38,091 nucleotides of DNA from Chloracidobacterium sp. (GCA_025362075.1 JANYIL010000195.1:1-38091); one strand, 5' to 3'; shown: positions 16,127-24,517, numbered from the stretch's first letter. Numbers and translations: made by a program. Notes: a model not told the origin generated them from the sequence alone.

Positions 16127-16825
16127 ATGAAAATCCTTATTGTCGAAGACGAACAGCACTTGGCAGACGGTCTGCGATTTAATCTCGAGGCCGAGGGGTA
16201 CGAGGCGGTGATCGCGGGCGACGGGCTCGTCGCGCTCGAAACGCTCGAATCGAAAAAATTCGACGCGGTTGTTCTCGACGTGATGCTGCCTGGTGCGGAT
16301 GGTTTTGAGGTTGCCCGGACGATGCGTGAGCGGGCGGATTACACTCCGATATTGATGCTTACGGCCAGGGGCCACGCTGAGGATGTATTGAATGGTTTTG
16401 CCGCCGGAGCGGACGATTACCTGCCAAAGCCGTTCGAGCTTGAGATATTTCTTGCCCGCCTCAACGGCCTCCTGCGCCGCCGCCAATGGCTCGAAACCGA
16501 GAGCAAAACGCCAAGCGTGGTCATGGTCAATGGCCGTGAGATCGATCTCGAAAACCTCGAGATGCGAAACGGCGACGAACACGTTCGCCTGACCCTGATG
16601 GAGGCAAAGCTGCTCGGATATCTGATCGAGAACGAAGGCCGGGCCGTCTCAAGAAAAGTGATCCTCGAAGAGGTCTGGCACCTTCAGGAAGACACCGATA
16701 CGCGGGCGATCGACAATTTTATTGTCCGTCTGCGCCGGATGCTCGAGGACGAGCCGGACAACCCGAAGATCGTCCAGACCGTTCGGGGTGTCGGTTACCG
16801 ATACATAAATCAGGCGGTGGAATGA
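16127..16825 (+). CDS. OmpR/PhoB-family response regulator
   Basis: DNA-binding two-component response regulator, 232 residues. The receiver domain (1-115) has MKILIVEDE (acidic pocket around residues 7-9), phospho-acceptor Asp51 in VVLDVMLPG, Thr79 in MLTARG and Lys101 in LPKPFE. The C-terminal winged helix (about 135-230) has LTLMEAKLLGYLIENEGRAV and RRMLEDEPDNPKIVQTVRGV. The start at 16127 gives the canonical N-terminus. It lies close after selA but has no adjacent histidine kinase: the ATGA at its stop opens only a 41-codon reading frame that runs into the convergent beta-helix gene. Its partner kinase must be elsewhere or was lost. Confidence 0.94.
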   Translation: MKILIVEDEQHLADGLRFNLEAEGYEAVIAGDGLVALETLESKKFDAVVLDVMLPGADGFEVARTMRERADYTPILMLTARGHAEDVLNGFAAGADDYLPKPFELEIFLARLNGLLRRRQWLETESKTPSVVMVNGREIDLENLEMRNGDEHVRLTLMEAKLLGYLIENEGRAVSRKVILEEVWHLQEDTDTRAIDNFIVRLRRMLEDEPDNPKIVQTVRGVGYRYINQAVE

Positions 16826-16880
16826 TCTCGACATTTCGCAGCTTTCCCATCACTGATGCCCCGGCGCGCAAAAATATGCT

Positions 16881-18455
16881 TCAAGATAGTCGCTCTATAT
16901 TTCTTTTGGCGATAGGTCCGAGCCGATCTTCGATCTGCTTTAAATAAAGACTCGTCGGGTCGACATGGCGGCCTCGAGATTCCCAGTAGCCGTCCGGACG
17001 AGGGGCAAACGCACCGGGTTGTTTTTCGCCGATCTGCCCGATCGCCCAGTTTTGTGCCGTTGGCGGCCGTTGACAAACGAGCGGACCTTCGCAGTTCCAC
17101 GCGACATAGTTCGCCCCCGCCCAGCCGTGGCCGCTACCCATCCATTGGCGGTCTTGTATTGCTATCTGGGCTGAAACATTGTCAAATAGGCCGCCGACCG
17201 ACCAGCGATGGTGCGGCTCGCTGGAGTTGTACGAGTTTGTCGCCTTGCAGTTCAGAAAGACATTGGGTCCGCAAACGTGGCTGCCGAGAACAAAAGCATG
17301 TCGTGCAGTCTCGGTCTCGCACCGCTGAACCAGGCACATCTGACCGTTAATATTAAATGAATACCGGCGGCTGCCGGTGATCTCCGAAACCATATCGAGA
17401 CACTTGCTGTCCTCAACGGTTACCCATTTCGCCTGTCTGATATTGACGGCCGAGTAGCCAAAGTGGATCGCAGTAATGTTTTTGACCCAGACGTTCTCGG
17501 CAAAGTTTACATTGATAAGATCCCACCCGTGTTCCTCGTCCGAGAAATACTTATCCTTTTTCTCTTCGTCGTAAACTTCCGTTTTCTTTCGGTCAAATTC
17601 GGAATCACCCCGTAAATTCTCGATCCCGATCTTGCTGATCCTTCCGGTATCATCAAATAGCACAACCTCGCCGCCGCCCCATCGCTGTTCGATGGCACAC
17701 ATGATCGGGGCGTCGATAGTGATCCGATCGCCATTGATGCCGGTAATAAAACGGTCGAATTCGAGATTGAACGGCGTCCATTGTACTGTGCCGGTTGGAT
17801 CTTCCGGTCGGACTTTGATCTGGTCCATTGCGATCTCATGGATCCATTCTTTATTTCCGATCCGTTTGACGACAATATGGTCGCCTACGCTCAGACCTTT
17901 GGTTGAGTCAAGTATTAAAGAGCGAGATCCGACAGGCACATATCTATCAACAACCCGGCGGGTTGTCCCAACCGGCTTGCCAAAACTTTGTCCCGCGATC
18001 TCGATCAGGGAGTGCTGCTTTTTCTGCGTTGCGACCAGAACCGTACCATTTTCGTCCTGTCCCTCGCCGCGAAGGACGACACCGCTCGTTCTGATTCTCA
18101 GCGGCGCACCTATCTTATAAATGCCCTTTTTTACCACTACGGCGCCGCGAAAACCACTTGTATCGGGCGGCAGGGCCGAAACTTTGTCGATCGCAGCCTG
18201 TATTTGCGGCCCTGCGTCGCCATTTCCTGGCTCTATGGTCACCCGGACTGGAACATCAGGCAATTTCACGCCGCCGCCCATGTAGCCGCAATTTGAGAAA
18301 TCGGGAATGGTGTTGCCGTTCTCGCCGGGGACGTAGATGAGCTTGCCGTCTTTTCCCGGATACACAATTTTGCTGTGATCGGCTCTCGAAGAGCCGAAGG
18401 CCTTCGCCGCAAAGGGCAACGCTCCCGCCAGATAGATAAATTCTCGACGTTTCAT
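16881..18455 (-). CDS. Tat-exported right-handed beta-helix protein (pectate-lyase-like superfamily)
   Basis: 524 residues starting MKRREFIYLAGALPFAAKAF, a twin-arginine signal, which is why the start at 18455 is chosen over a longer frame. Residues about 70-150 (QIQAAIDKVSALPPD, GAVVVKKGIYKIGAPLRI, GVVLRGEGQDENGTVL) are typical of the N-terminal coils of pectate-lyase-superfamily beta-helices. Later segments (VEDSKCLDMVSEITGSRRYS, VFLNCKATNSYNSSEPHHRW) continue the helix pattern. Catalytic residues could not be assigned, so lyase, hydrolase or binding function is open. The Tat signal matches that of the GH51 enzyme, and a role in pectin breakdown is plausible but inferred. Confidence 0.8.
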   Translation of the reverse strand: MKRREFIYLAGALPFAAKAFGSSRADHSKIVYPGKDGKLIYVPGENGNTIPDFSNCGYMGGGVKLPDVPVRVTIEPGNGDAGPQIQAAIDKVSALPPDTSGFRGAVVVKKGIYKIGAPLRIRTSGVVLRGEGQDENGTVLVATQKKQHSLIEIAGQSFGKPVGTTRRVVDRYVPVGSRSLILDSTKGLSVGDHIVVKRIGNKEWIHEIAMDQIKVRPEDPTGTVQWTPFNLEFDRFITGINGDRITIDAPIMCAIEQRWGGGEVVLFDDTGRISKIGIENLRGDSEFDRKKTEVYDEEKKDKYFSDEEHGWDLINVNFAENVWVKNITAIHFGYSAVNIRQAKWVTVEDSKCLDMVSEITGSRRYSFNINGQMCLVQRCETETARHAFVLGSHVCGPNVFLNCKATNSYNSSEPHHRWSVGGLFDNVSAQIAIQDRQWMGSGHGWAGANYVAWNCEGPLVCQRPPTAQNWAIGQIGEKQPGAFAPRPDGYWESRGRHVDPTSLYLKQIEDRLGPIAKRNIERLS

Positions 18456-18602
18456 GCTACGGGTATTTTCCCACACGCAAACATACAACGCCATGCGACG
18501 GTTGTCTTGTATTCGGGGCCGATCATAAAGAACGATTCGAGGGACAACAGCGTCCACTCAAATTTTCGCCTTTGCCGCTTGGCTCTGGCTCAATTCCCCC
18601 CC

Positions 18603-19706
18603 CTAAACATTAAACCGAAAATCCACCACGTCGCCATCCTGCATGATGTACTCTTTGCCTTCGAGGCGGGCGAGGCCTTTTTCGCTGGCGGCCTTTCTTG
18701 AGCCGCAGGTGACGAGGTCGTCGTAGCCGATGATCTCGGCGCGGATAAAGCCGCGTTCGATGTCGGTGTGTATCTCGCCGGCGGCTTGTGGGGCTTTGGT
18801 GCCGATCGGGATGGTCCAGGCACGGACCTCTTTTTCGCCGGCGGTGAGAAAACTCATCAGGCCGAGCATGTGATAGGCAGCTTTGATAAGCTTATCGACG
18901 CCGCTGGATGTGAGGCCGAGGTCTTTGAGATATTCGTCACGTTCGGCTGGGTCGAGGGCGACGAGCTCGGCTTCGAGCTTGGCGCAGATGACTACGACAT
19001 CGGCGTTTTCGGCCTCGGCGTGTTTCATGACCGCAGCGACGTGTGGATTTGACGACGGATCGGAAAGTGTTTCTTCGTCGACGTTGGCGGCGTAGATCGT
19101 CGGTTTGGTCGAGAGAAAGAACCACGTTTTCAGTATCGTGCGTTCGTCATCGGTGAGGTCGGCGGCACGTGCCGGGCGGCCCTCTTCAAGAAATGGCTGT
19201 ATCTTATCAAGGATCTCAAGCTCAAGTTTTGCCGCCTTATCGCCCGAGGCTTTTATTGCTCGTGTGGCCTTGTCGCGGCGTTTTGCCGCGGACGCGAGAT
19301 CGGCGAGAGCGAGCTCGATCTGGATCGTCTCGATGTCGCGGATCGGGTTGACGGAACCTTCGACGTGGATGATATTGTCGTCGTCAAAGCAGCGTACGAC
19401 CTGGATGATAGCGTGGGTCTCGCGGATATTCGCGAGAAACTGGTTGCCCAAACCCTCGCCTTTAGAAGCTCCGCGAACGAGGCCGGCAATATCCAGAAAC
19501 TCAACCATCGCCGGCACGACCTTTTGGGCCTTGTTAAGCTTTTCGAGGACGGCCAGACGGTCGTCAGGGACGGCGACCATGCCGACATTCGGCTCGATGG
19601 TCGCGAACGGATAATTTGCCGCCAGCGCCGATTCCTGCGCGGTCAGGGCGTTAAAAAGAGTAGATTTTCCGACGTTGGGCAAGCCAACAATTCCTGCTTG
19701 TAACAT
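18603..19706 (-). CDS. ychF: ribosome-binding GTPase/ATPase YchF (OLA1 family)
   Basis: Universal Obg-related P-loop NTPase that prefers ATP and binds ribosomes; 367 residues, full length. It starts MLQAGIVGLPNVGKSTLFNA with the G1 loop (8-16), then FDIEGV-class G3 as FLDIAGLVRGASKGEGLGN, and the YchF-specific NVDEE in place of NKxD. The C-terminal TGS domain is seen in TIPIGTKAPQAAGEIHTDIE and YIMQDGDVVDFRFNV. Encoded alone on the minus strand; only short intergenic sequence separates it from its neighbours. Confidence 0.96.
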   Translation of the reverse strand: MLQAGIVGLPNVGKSTLFNALTAQESALAANYPFATIEPNVGMVAVPDDRLAVLEKLNKAQKVVPAMVEFLDIAGLVRGASKGEGLGNQFLANIRETHAIIQVVRCFDDDNIIHVEGSVNPIRDIETIQIELALADLASAAKRRDKATRAIKASGDKAAKLELEILDKIQPFLEEGRPARAADLTDDERTILKTWFFLSTKPTIYAANVDEETLSDPSSNPHVAAVMKHAEAENADVVVICAKLEAELVALDPAERDEYLKDLGLTSSGVDKLIKAAYHMLGLMSFLTAGEKEVRAWTIPIGTKAPQAAGEIHTDIERGFIRAEIIGYDDLVTCGSRKAASEKGLARLEGKEYIMQDGDVVDFRFNV

Positions 19707-19807
19707 AAAGACACGTATTCCCGGCCGATGCCAAAACCCTTATTTTACAATCGAATCGCGATTTTGAGAAAGTCGCTAGTTACTTATATCGTTTACTAGG
19801 ACTTTAA

Positions 19808-19892
19808 TTCGGAATAGGTGATAGGTAGGATGTTATAAGTTAAAAGTTCAAAACCTTGTACTTCGCACTTATCACGTCTTACTTATTCCGAA
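19808..19892. repeat. imperfect palindromic repeat upstream of a membrane protein gene
   Basis: TTCGGAATA (19808-19816) is the perfect reverse complement of TATTCCGAA (19884-19892). Inner segments rich in ATAAGT/ACTTAT pair imperfectly. It occupies most of the 211-bp gap between ychF and the downstream gene and ends about 25 bp before that gene's ATG. Confidence 0.55.
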
Positions 19893-19917
19893 GCGACAGG
19901 AGTTCACTTCGTCATAT

Positions 19918-21960
19918 ATGTTGATCTCACTTCTTTTAATAACGCTCATTGCCCTCGGTGGAATGTCGCTCACATACCTCGTCGCTGACGATGAGCCGCT
20001 TATGTGGCGGCTTGCGACGGGGAATATCGTCGGATCGGCAATTTTCGGCCTGGTTGCTTTTGCCGCGGCCTGCATTTTTGGTTTTGGAGCGGTGACGATC
20101 ATCCTGTCGCTGGTGGTAACGATGCTGCCGCTGATCTTGTTTCGGCAGCGGGAGAAGCGGGTCAAGCTGCGGCATGATTGGGCAAAGGCAAAAGGGAGAT
20201 TTCAGGGCGGAAACGTGAAACGGTTTCGCAGTTTTGCTTACTACGCGTTCTTTTTTCTGCTTTTCTGGTTCTTTTTTGACCAGACGATGTACGAGACCAA
20301 GGATGGTATCTTTACCGGGGGATCGCAAAACCTGGGCGATTTGCCGTTCCACCTCGGAGCGATATTTAGCTTTACGGACGGCAATAATTTTCCGCCGCAA
20401 AATCCGTCATGGGCCGGAGCGCGATTTTCGTACCCGTTCATCGCGGATTTTTTGACTGCGGCTTTTGCGAAACTCGGTGCAGATGTCAGGTCGGCGATGG
20501 TATTGCAGAATTTTTCGTGGGCGTTTTCGCTGCTGATAATTCTCGAACGCTTTGGGGCAAAGGTTACTGGCAGCAAACTCGCCGGGCGGATCGTTCCGTT
20601 TTTGCTCTTTTTGAGCGGCGGGCTCGGCTTTTTGTGGTTCTTCAACGATTACTGGAGTTCTGGCAAGGGAATATTCGATCTGCTCTGGCATCTGCCTAAG
20701 GACTACACTATCAACGATCAGTTTCGATGGGGCAATTCGATGGTTGTCCTGTTCATCACCCAGCGCAGTCTGCTGCTCGGGATGCCACTGACAGTGCTCG
20801 TCCTTGGGTATCTTTGGAAGATCTTTAACTCGGACCCAGAAAAAGAAATTAACAGGGATGGACAGGATAAACAGGATAAGAAGTCGTTACCGTTGTTTGC
20901 CATACCTCTGCTTGTTGGATTGCTTGCGGGTACATTGGTGCTTATTCATCTGCACAGCCTAGCGGTACTTTTTGTCGTCACGGCGTTTTTGTTTGCGATG
21001 CGCCCAGCGCAGTGGAAGATTTGGGTCACGTTCGGCATCGGCGTCGCTGTTGTTGCCGTACCCGAACTGCTGTGGTCGATGTCGGGAAGCGCGACCGAGA
21101 CATCAAAATTCTTTGGCTGGCATTTCGGCTGGGACAAGGGCGAGAGCAATGTGCTTTGGTTTTGGCTGAAAAACACCGGTTTGGTAATTCCGGTGATTAT
21201 TGCGGGGATCTATCTGCTATTTTCGCCGCAAAGCCGCAAAGCCACTAACGGCGTTGACACTGAGACGCAGCGACGCAGTGACGCAGCGAAAAGGAATAAA
21301 TCCGAAGTTCAAATCACGGCGTCACGGCGTCATGGCGTCACTTTGGTCTATTTCTACGTTCCTTTCGCAATTCTCTTTCTCATCTCTAACGTTGCCAAGG
21401 TCGCGCCGTGGGAATGGGACAACATCAAAATCCTGATCTACTGGTATGTCGGTTCTCTGCCGCTGATCGCGTACGCGATCGCCTGGGCGTGGGCACGCAA
21501 TTTAGCGGCGAAGATCGCGGGTGGCGTTTGCTTTGCCGTACTTATATTTGCGGGGTCGCTGGACGTTTGGCGGACGGCATCGGGACAGCTCAAGACGCGT
21601 GTCTTTGACGCCGACGCGGTTAAGGTTGCTGAGATCATAAAGAGGAATACCGAGCCAAATGCGTTGTTCCTAAATGCTCCGACCTACAATTCGGCGGTGG
21701 TCCTGTCCGGTCGGCAATCGCTGATGAGATACAGCGGCCATTTGTCGTCTCACGGCATCGACTACGCAACGCGCGAGGCTGAGGTCAAACAAATTTACAA
21801 CGGTGGCGGTGTGGCGGATATTCTCCTAAAAAAATACAATATTCAATATGTACTCGTCTCACCCGAAGAGCGAAATACGCTGAAGGCGAACGAGGAATTT
21901 TTTAAGAAATATTCGATCATCGCGGAAGCCGGACAATTTAAAGTCTACAAAATAAATTAG
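19918..21960 (+). CDS. large polytopic membrane protein, GT-C glycosyltransferase-like
   Basis: 680 residues with about a dozen hydrophobic segments. The layout resembles GT-C membrane glycosyltransferases (PMT/ArnT-like): N-terminal helices, then a loop with QNLGDLPFHLGAIFSFTDGN (138-157) whose Asp141 could be the luminal acid, and SWAGARFSYPFIADFLTAAF. A C-terminal soluble part (about 575-680) contains SYSTEM-like features such as NALFLNAPTYNSAVVLSGRQ and ends FKVYKIN. Two hydrophilic loops, residues about 309-322 and 434-475, are encoded by repeat sequence (20842-20884; 21221-21343) and are probably not ancestral. AGGAG at 19898-19902 is 15 nt from the ATG, rather far. The stop is 6 bp before another GT-C-like gene. 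Substrate unknown; a polyprenyl-phosphate-sugar donor is the family expectation. Confidence 0.7.
   Translation: MLISLLLITLIALGGMSLTYLVADDEPLMWRLATGNIVGSAIFGLVAFAAACIFGFGAVTIILSLVVTMLPLILFRQREKRVKLRHDWAKAKGRFQGGNVKRFRSFAYYAFFFLLFWFFFDQTMYETKDGIFTGGSQNLGDLPFHLGAIFSFTDGNNFPPQNPSWAGARFSYPFIADFLTAAFAKLGADVRSAMVLQNFSWAFSLLIILERFGAKVTGSKLAGRIVPFLLFLSGGLGFLWFFNDYWSSGKGIFDLLWHLPKDYTINDQFRWGNSMVVLFITQRSLLLGMPLTVLVLGYLWKIFNSDPEKEINRDGQDKQDKKSLPLFAIPLLVGLLAGTLVLIHLHSLAVLFVVTAFLFAMRPAQWKIWVTFGIGVAVVAVPELLWSMSGSATETSKFFGWHFGWDKGESNVLWFWLKNTGLVIPVIIAGIYLLFSPQSRKATNGVDTETQRRSDAAKRNKSEVQITASRRHGVTLVYFYVPFAILFLISNVAKVAPWEWDNIKILIYWYVGSLPLIAYAIAWAWARNLAAKIAGGVCFAVLIFAGSLDVWRTASGQLKTRVFDADAVKVAEIIKRNTEPNALFLNAPTYNSAVVLSGRQSLMRYSGHLSSHGIDYATREAEVKQIYNGGGVADILLKKYNIQYVLVSPEERNTLKANEEFFKKYSIIAEAGQFKVYKIN
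20842..20884. repeat. tandem-unit repeat in frame inside the 680-residue membrane protein
   Basis: AACAGGGATGGACAGGATAA (20851-20870) followed by ACAGGATAAGAAG: three copies of an ACAGGATR-type unit. It encodes a charged loop (EKEINRDGQDKQDKKS) between two hydrophobic helices. The same short-unit style is seen in other repeats here, but only one arm is present. Confidence 0.6.
21221..21343. repeat. second repeat cluster in frame inside the same membrane protein
   Basis: Direct units GCCGCAAA (21226-21240), then GACGCAGCGACGCAGTGACG (21263-21282), then TCACGGCGTCACGGCGTCAT (21314-21333), the last being roughly the reverse complement of the second. The 123 bp stay in frame and encode a basic, Thr/Arg-rich loop between hydrophobic segments. 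Confidence 0.65.
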
Positions 21961-21994
21961 CCACAGATGGATACGGACAAAAACGGATCAGAAG
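21960..21994. repeat. half palindrome (CCACAGATGGATACGGACAA) at a gene start
   Basis: The sequence beginning at 21960 matches one arm of the CAGATGAACACAGAT family seen at 720-785. The ATG of the next gene (21967) is inside it, so the first nine or so residues (MDTDKNGSE) are repeat-derived. Confidence 0.6.
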
Positions 21995-23997
21995 TAGAGA
22001 TTGTTAATGCAGAGGGGCCTCAAAAAGATCGTGTGTGGCTGATCGGCTGCGCCCTTGTAACCCTGATCGCGACGTTCATGCGGTTTGCATGGCTCTCGCT
22101 CAAACCGCTGCATCACGACGAGGGCGTCAACGGATTTTTCCTTACAAACCTGGTCAGGGACGGCGTCTATAAATACGACCCGGCCAACTACCACGGGCCG
22201 ACACTGTATTACCTGGCATATCCCTTTGTGAAATTGTTCGGGCTTGAGACCTACGCGATCCGGGCGAGCGTGGCCATCTTCGGCGTGCTAACGGTCGTTT
22301 TGGCCCTGTTTCTTAAGCGATACCTTGGCCGCAACGGCACTTTGCTGGGGGCGCTGTTTCTCGCTTTGTCGCCGGGTATGGTGTTTATCTCGCGGTATTT
22401 TATCCACGAGATCTTTTTCGTTTTTCTGAGCCTTGCGATCGTTGTTTCGGTGCTGTTTTTTATCGAAAAGCGACGGGCCGGTTATTTTGCGACCGGTTGG
22501 ATGGTTTTGATCCTGCTGGTCTGCTTTTTGCCGTCCGGGCTGCGCCTTGCAGAATTTATCGGGGGCGACAACACCACAGCCCTGTGGTCAATGCGGATCG
22601 CGTTTTTTATTGTTGAATCGGTCCTGGTCTATTTTGTCGTCCGGATGATCCTGACGTGGGACGAGGGCCGGCCGGTCTATCTCCTACTGGCGTCAGCCTC
22701 GGCGGCGCTGATGTTTGCGACCAAGGAAACGGCGTTCATTACGCTCGGCACGATGGCGATCGCCTGTTTCAGTATCTGGATATGGCGGGCGATAAGGCAG
22801 AGCGAGGTGTTCGAAAAGAATTGGTTTAAAATCGTGGTCGCCGTTCACGCGCTGGTGATCGCGATTCTAATTTATTCCTATTCGGTGTTTGGTGACATGT
22901 GGAAATGGATGAACGACTATTTCTACGGCCCCTACCGGGCGCCCGAGAATTTTGTTTTTTATTCGATAATCTTCATGATGGTCGCGGCGGTCGCGGCCTG
23001 GGTATTATTCGTCGTCGACCTTCGCCGGGCAAACGAAACGGAGGTTGTCGAGCCCGTTGCCGCAACCTGGACGAATTTTCGTCAGGGTCTCGGCCAGCGC
23101 TCCGATATGATCCTCGCTATCGCGGCGGTGGCAACGGTTTTCGTTTATCTGAGCATCCTGTTTTTCACGTCATTTTTTACGTATGCCGAGGGTGTCAGCA
23201 AAGCCTTTGAGGCGTACGCGATTTGGACCAAAACGGGCAACAAGGATCACACGCAAAACGGCCTTTACGCCTATCTGAAGTGGGGAATGCGGGTCGAGTC
23301 GCCGATCCTGATCTTTTCGGCTCTCGGTGCCCTTGTGGCTTTGATAAAGGGCAAAAATCGCGTTGCGATGTTTGTGGCGCTGTGGGCTATCGGACTTTTT
23401 GCGGCGTACAGCATCATTCCCTATAAGACCCCGTGGCTCGCTCTCAGCTATCTCCTGCCGATGTGTATCATTGCCGGCTACGGCCTCGGTGAGCTGATCT
23501 CGTCGAAAAACCTTCCGCTCAAATGGGTTGCGACCGTGATGACCGCCGTCGGAATCGCCGTGCTTTCCTATCAGTCGTATCAGATCGCCTTTGTCCGTTA
23601 CGACGACGAAGAAATGGGCTATGTTTATGCCCACACAAAGCGGCAAGTTCTCGAGATGGTTGCTCAAATCGATCATTACGCCGAAAAAAGCGGCAAGGGC
23701 AAGGACGCGACCGTCGAGTATGTTACGCCCGATTACTGGCCCCTGACGTGGTACATGCTCAAGTATTCGCACGCCAATTTCAACGGAGCGCTGGTCGATG
23801 CGTCAACATCGGAAATGATAGTCGCCAAAAAGAACGATCAGGACGCCGCGGTTATCCAGCGTTACTCGGCCCACTATAAATACGTCGGCGTTTATCAGCT
23901 TCGTCCCGGGGTCGACCTGGTCCTGCTTGTTCGCAAGGATCTTGCCGAACCGCAGGACCAGGAACTGTATAAGATCACCGAATACAAGACGAAATAA
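21967..23997 (+). CDS. TIGR03663-type membrane protein, GT-C/PMT_2 superfamily
   Basis: 676-residue polytopic membrane protein of the dolichyl-phosphate-mannose-protein-mannosyltransferase-like class. The diagnostic first loop is LKPLHHDEGVNGFFLTNLV, with Asp51-Glu52 in the position of the GT-C catalytic acid. It continues YDPANYHGPTLYYLAYPFVK, ALSPGMVFISRYFIHEIFFV and FATKETAFI. About 12 hydrophobic helices are followed by a soluble C-terminal region after about residue 560 (YVTPDYWPLTWYMLKYS). The annotated start lies in a repeat and has no Shine-Dalgarno; a GTG near 22031 just before the first helix is an alternative. It directly follows another GT-C-like gene, suggesting a shared cell-envelope glycosylation role. 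Confidence 0.8.
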   Translation: MDTDKNGSEVEIVNAEGPQKDRVWLIGCALVTLIATFMRFAWLSLKPLHHDEGVNGFFLTNLVRDGVYKYDPANYHGPTLYYLAYPFVKLFGLETYAIRASVAIFGVLTVVLALFLKRYLGRNGTLLGALFLALSPGMVFISRYFIHEIFFVFLSLAIVVSVLFFIEKRRAGYFATGWMVLILLVCFLPSGLRLAEFIGGDNTTALWSMRIAFFIVESVLVYFVVRMILTWDEGRPVYLLLASASAALMFATKETAFITLGTMAIACFSIWIWRAIRQSEVFEKNWFKIVVAVHALVIAILIYSYSVFGDMWKWMNDYFYGPYRAPENFVFYSIIFMMVAAVAAWVLFVVDLRRANETEVVEPVAATWTNFRQGLGQRSDMILAIAAVATVFVYLSILFFTSFFTYAEGVSKAFEAYAIWTKTGNKDHTQNGLYAYLKWGMRVESPILIFSALGALVALIKGKNRVAMFVALWAIGLFAAYSIIPYKTPWLALSYLLPMCIIAGYGLGELISSKNLPLKWVATVMTAVGIAVLSYQSYQIAFVRYDDEEMGYVYAHTKRQVLEMVAQIDHYAEKSGKGKDATVEYVTPDYWPLTWYMLKYSHANFNGALVDASTSEMIVAKKNDQDAAVIQRYSAHYKYVGVYQLRPGVDLVLLVRKDLAEPQDQELYKITEYKTK

Positions 23998-23998
23998 A

Positions 23999-24346
23999 CT
24001 ACGGAGTCGACCCGAAGATTCCGATCAAAACCAGAGCAAGGCCGATGACCACGTGCAAAACGTCATCGGCCTTTTTCCATCTAAATTGCTTTTCGGGAAA
24101 AATATGCAGATGGCTGGCCGCCGCCTGATACAAATCGATCACGCCAAAGCCGATATTGAATAACCGGATTTGATCATAGTGGTGCGTCACGACCATTATC
24201 CCGGCGAAACCGAAGATGATGTGAAACACGTTGTACGCCGGAGCGCCGCTCGTCAGCCCCTTTTCCTTCGGAATAATAAAGCCCAGAACACCGGTCAGGA
24301 CCAGCAGCGGGGCAAAAATCAGCAGTGCGTAATAGTTAAGACCCAT
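23999..24346 (-). CDS. small four-helix membrane protein (possibly DUF4383-like)
   Basis: 115 residues, starting MGLNYYALLIFAPLLVLTGV. The start is chosen because GGAGGT stands 5 nt upstream; a longer frame lacks such a site. Hydrophobic segments lie near residues 5-24, 37-57, 65-80 and 93-112, with conserved-looking NVFHIIFG, RLFNIGFGVIDLYQA and ADDVLHVVIGLAL. The alternation of His-containing helices resembles DUF4383-type proteins, but this is from pattern only. It is convergent with the TIGR03663-type gene. Confidence 0.7.
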   Translation of the reverse strand: MGLNYYALLIFAPLLVLTGVLGFIIPKEKGLTSGAPAYNVFHIIFGFAGIMVVTHHYDQIRLFNIGFGVIDLYQAAASHLHIFPEKQFRWKKADDVLHVVIGLALVLIGIFGSTP

Positions 24347-24399
24347 CGGCAACCTCCGGACGAGGCCATCATACACCCCTTTTGAATTGATTCCCAACT

Positions 24400-24439
24400 C
24401 GACTGGAGCCGCAAGCATCCTTGCTTGCCGCTCCAGTCG
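24400..24439. repeat. near-perfect 18-bp palindrome (REP-like)
   Basis: CGACTGGAGCCGCAAGCA (24400-24417) pairs with TGCTTGCCGCTCCAGTCG (24422-24439) with one mismatch around a 4-nt loop. There is no U-tract. It lies between divergent genes, so terminator function is unlikely; a REP-like mobile palindrome is the better reading. Confidence 0.75.
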
Positions 24440-24517
24440 GATGAGCGGAAACCTTTTTCTGACGGTATCGTACTAACCCCAGGTTTTTTCAGTGCATAAG
24501 TTACGGGAGACGGAGAA

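Noticed and set aside
16822-16947. 41-codon gene after the response regulator
   Set aside because: It overlaps the beta-helix gene's 3' end and has no domain; it is kept only as a possible remnant in the findings.
21221-21343. CRISPR array
   Set aside because: Units are 8-9 bp without unique spacers of fixed length, and the segment is in frame inside a gene.
24400-24439. Rho-independent terminator
   Set aside because: A strong stem but no U-run, and it lies between divergent genes, so a REP-like element fits better.
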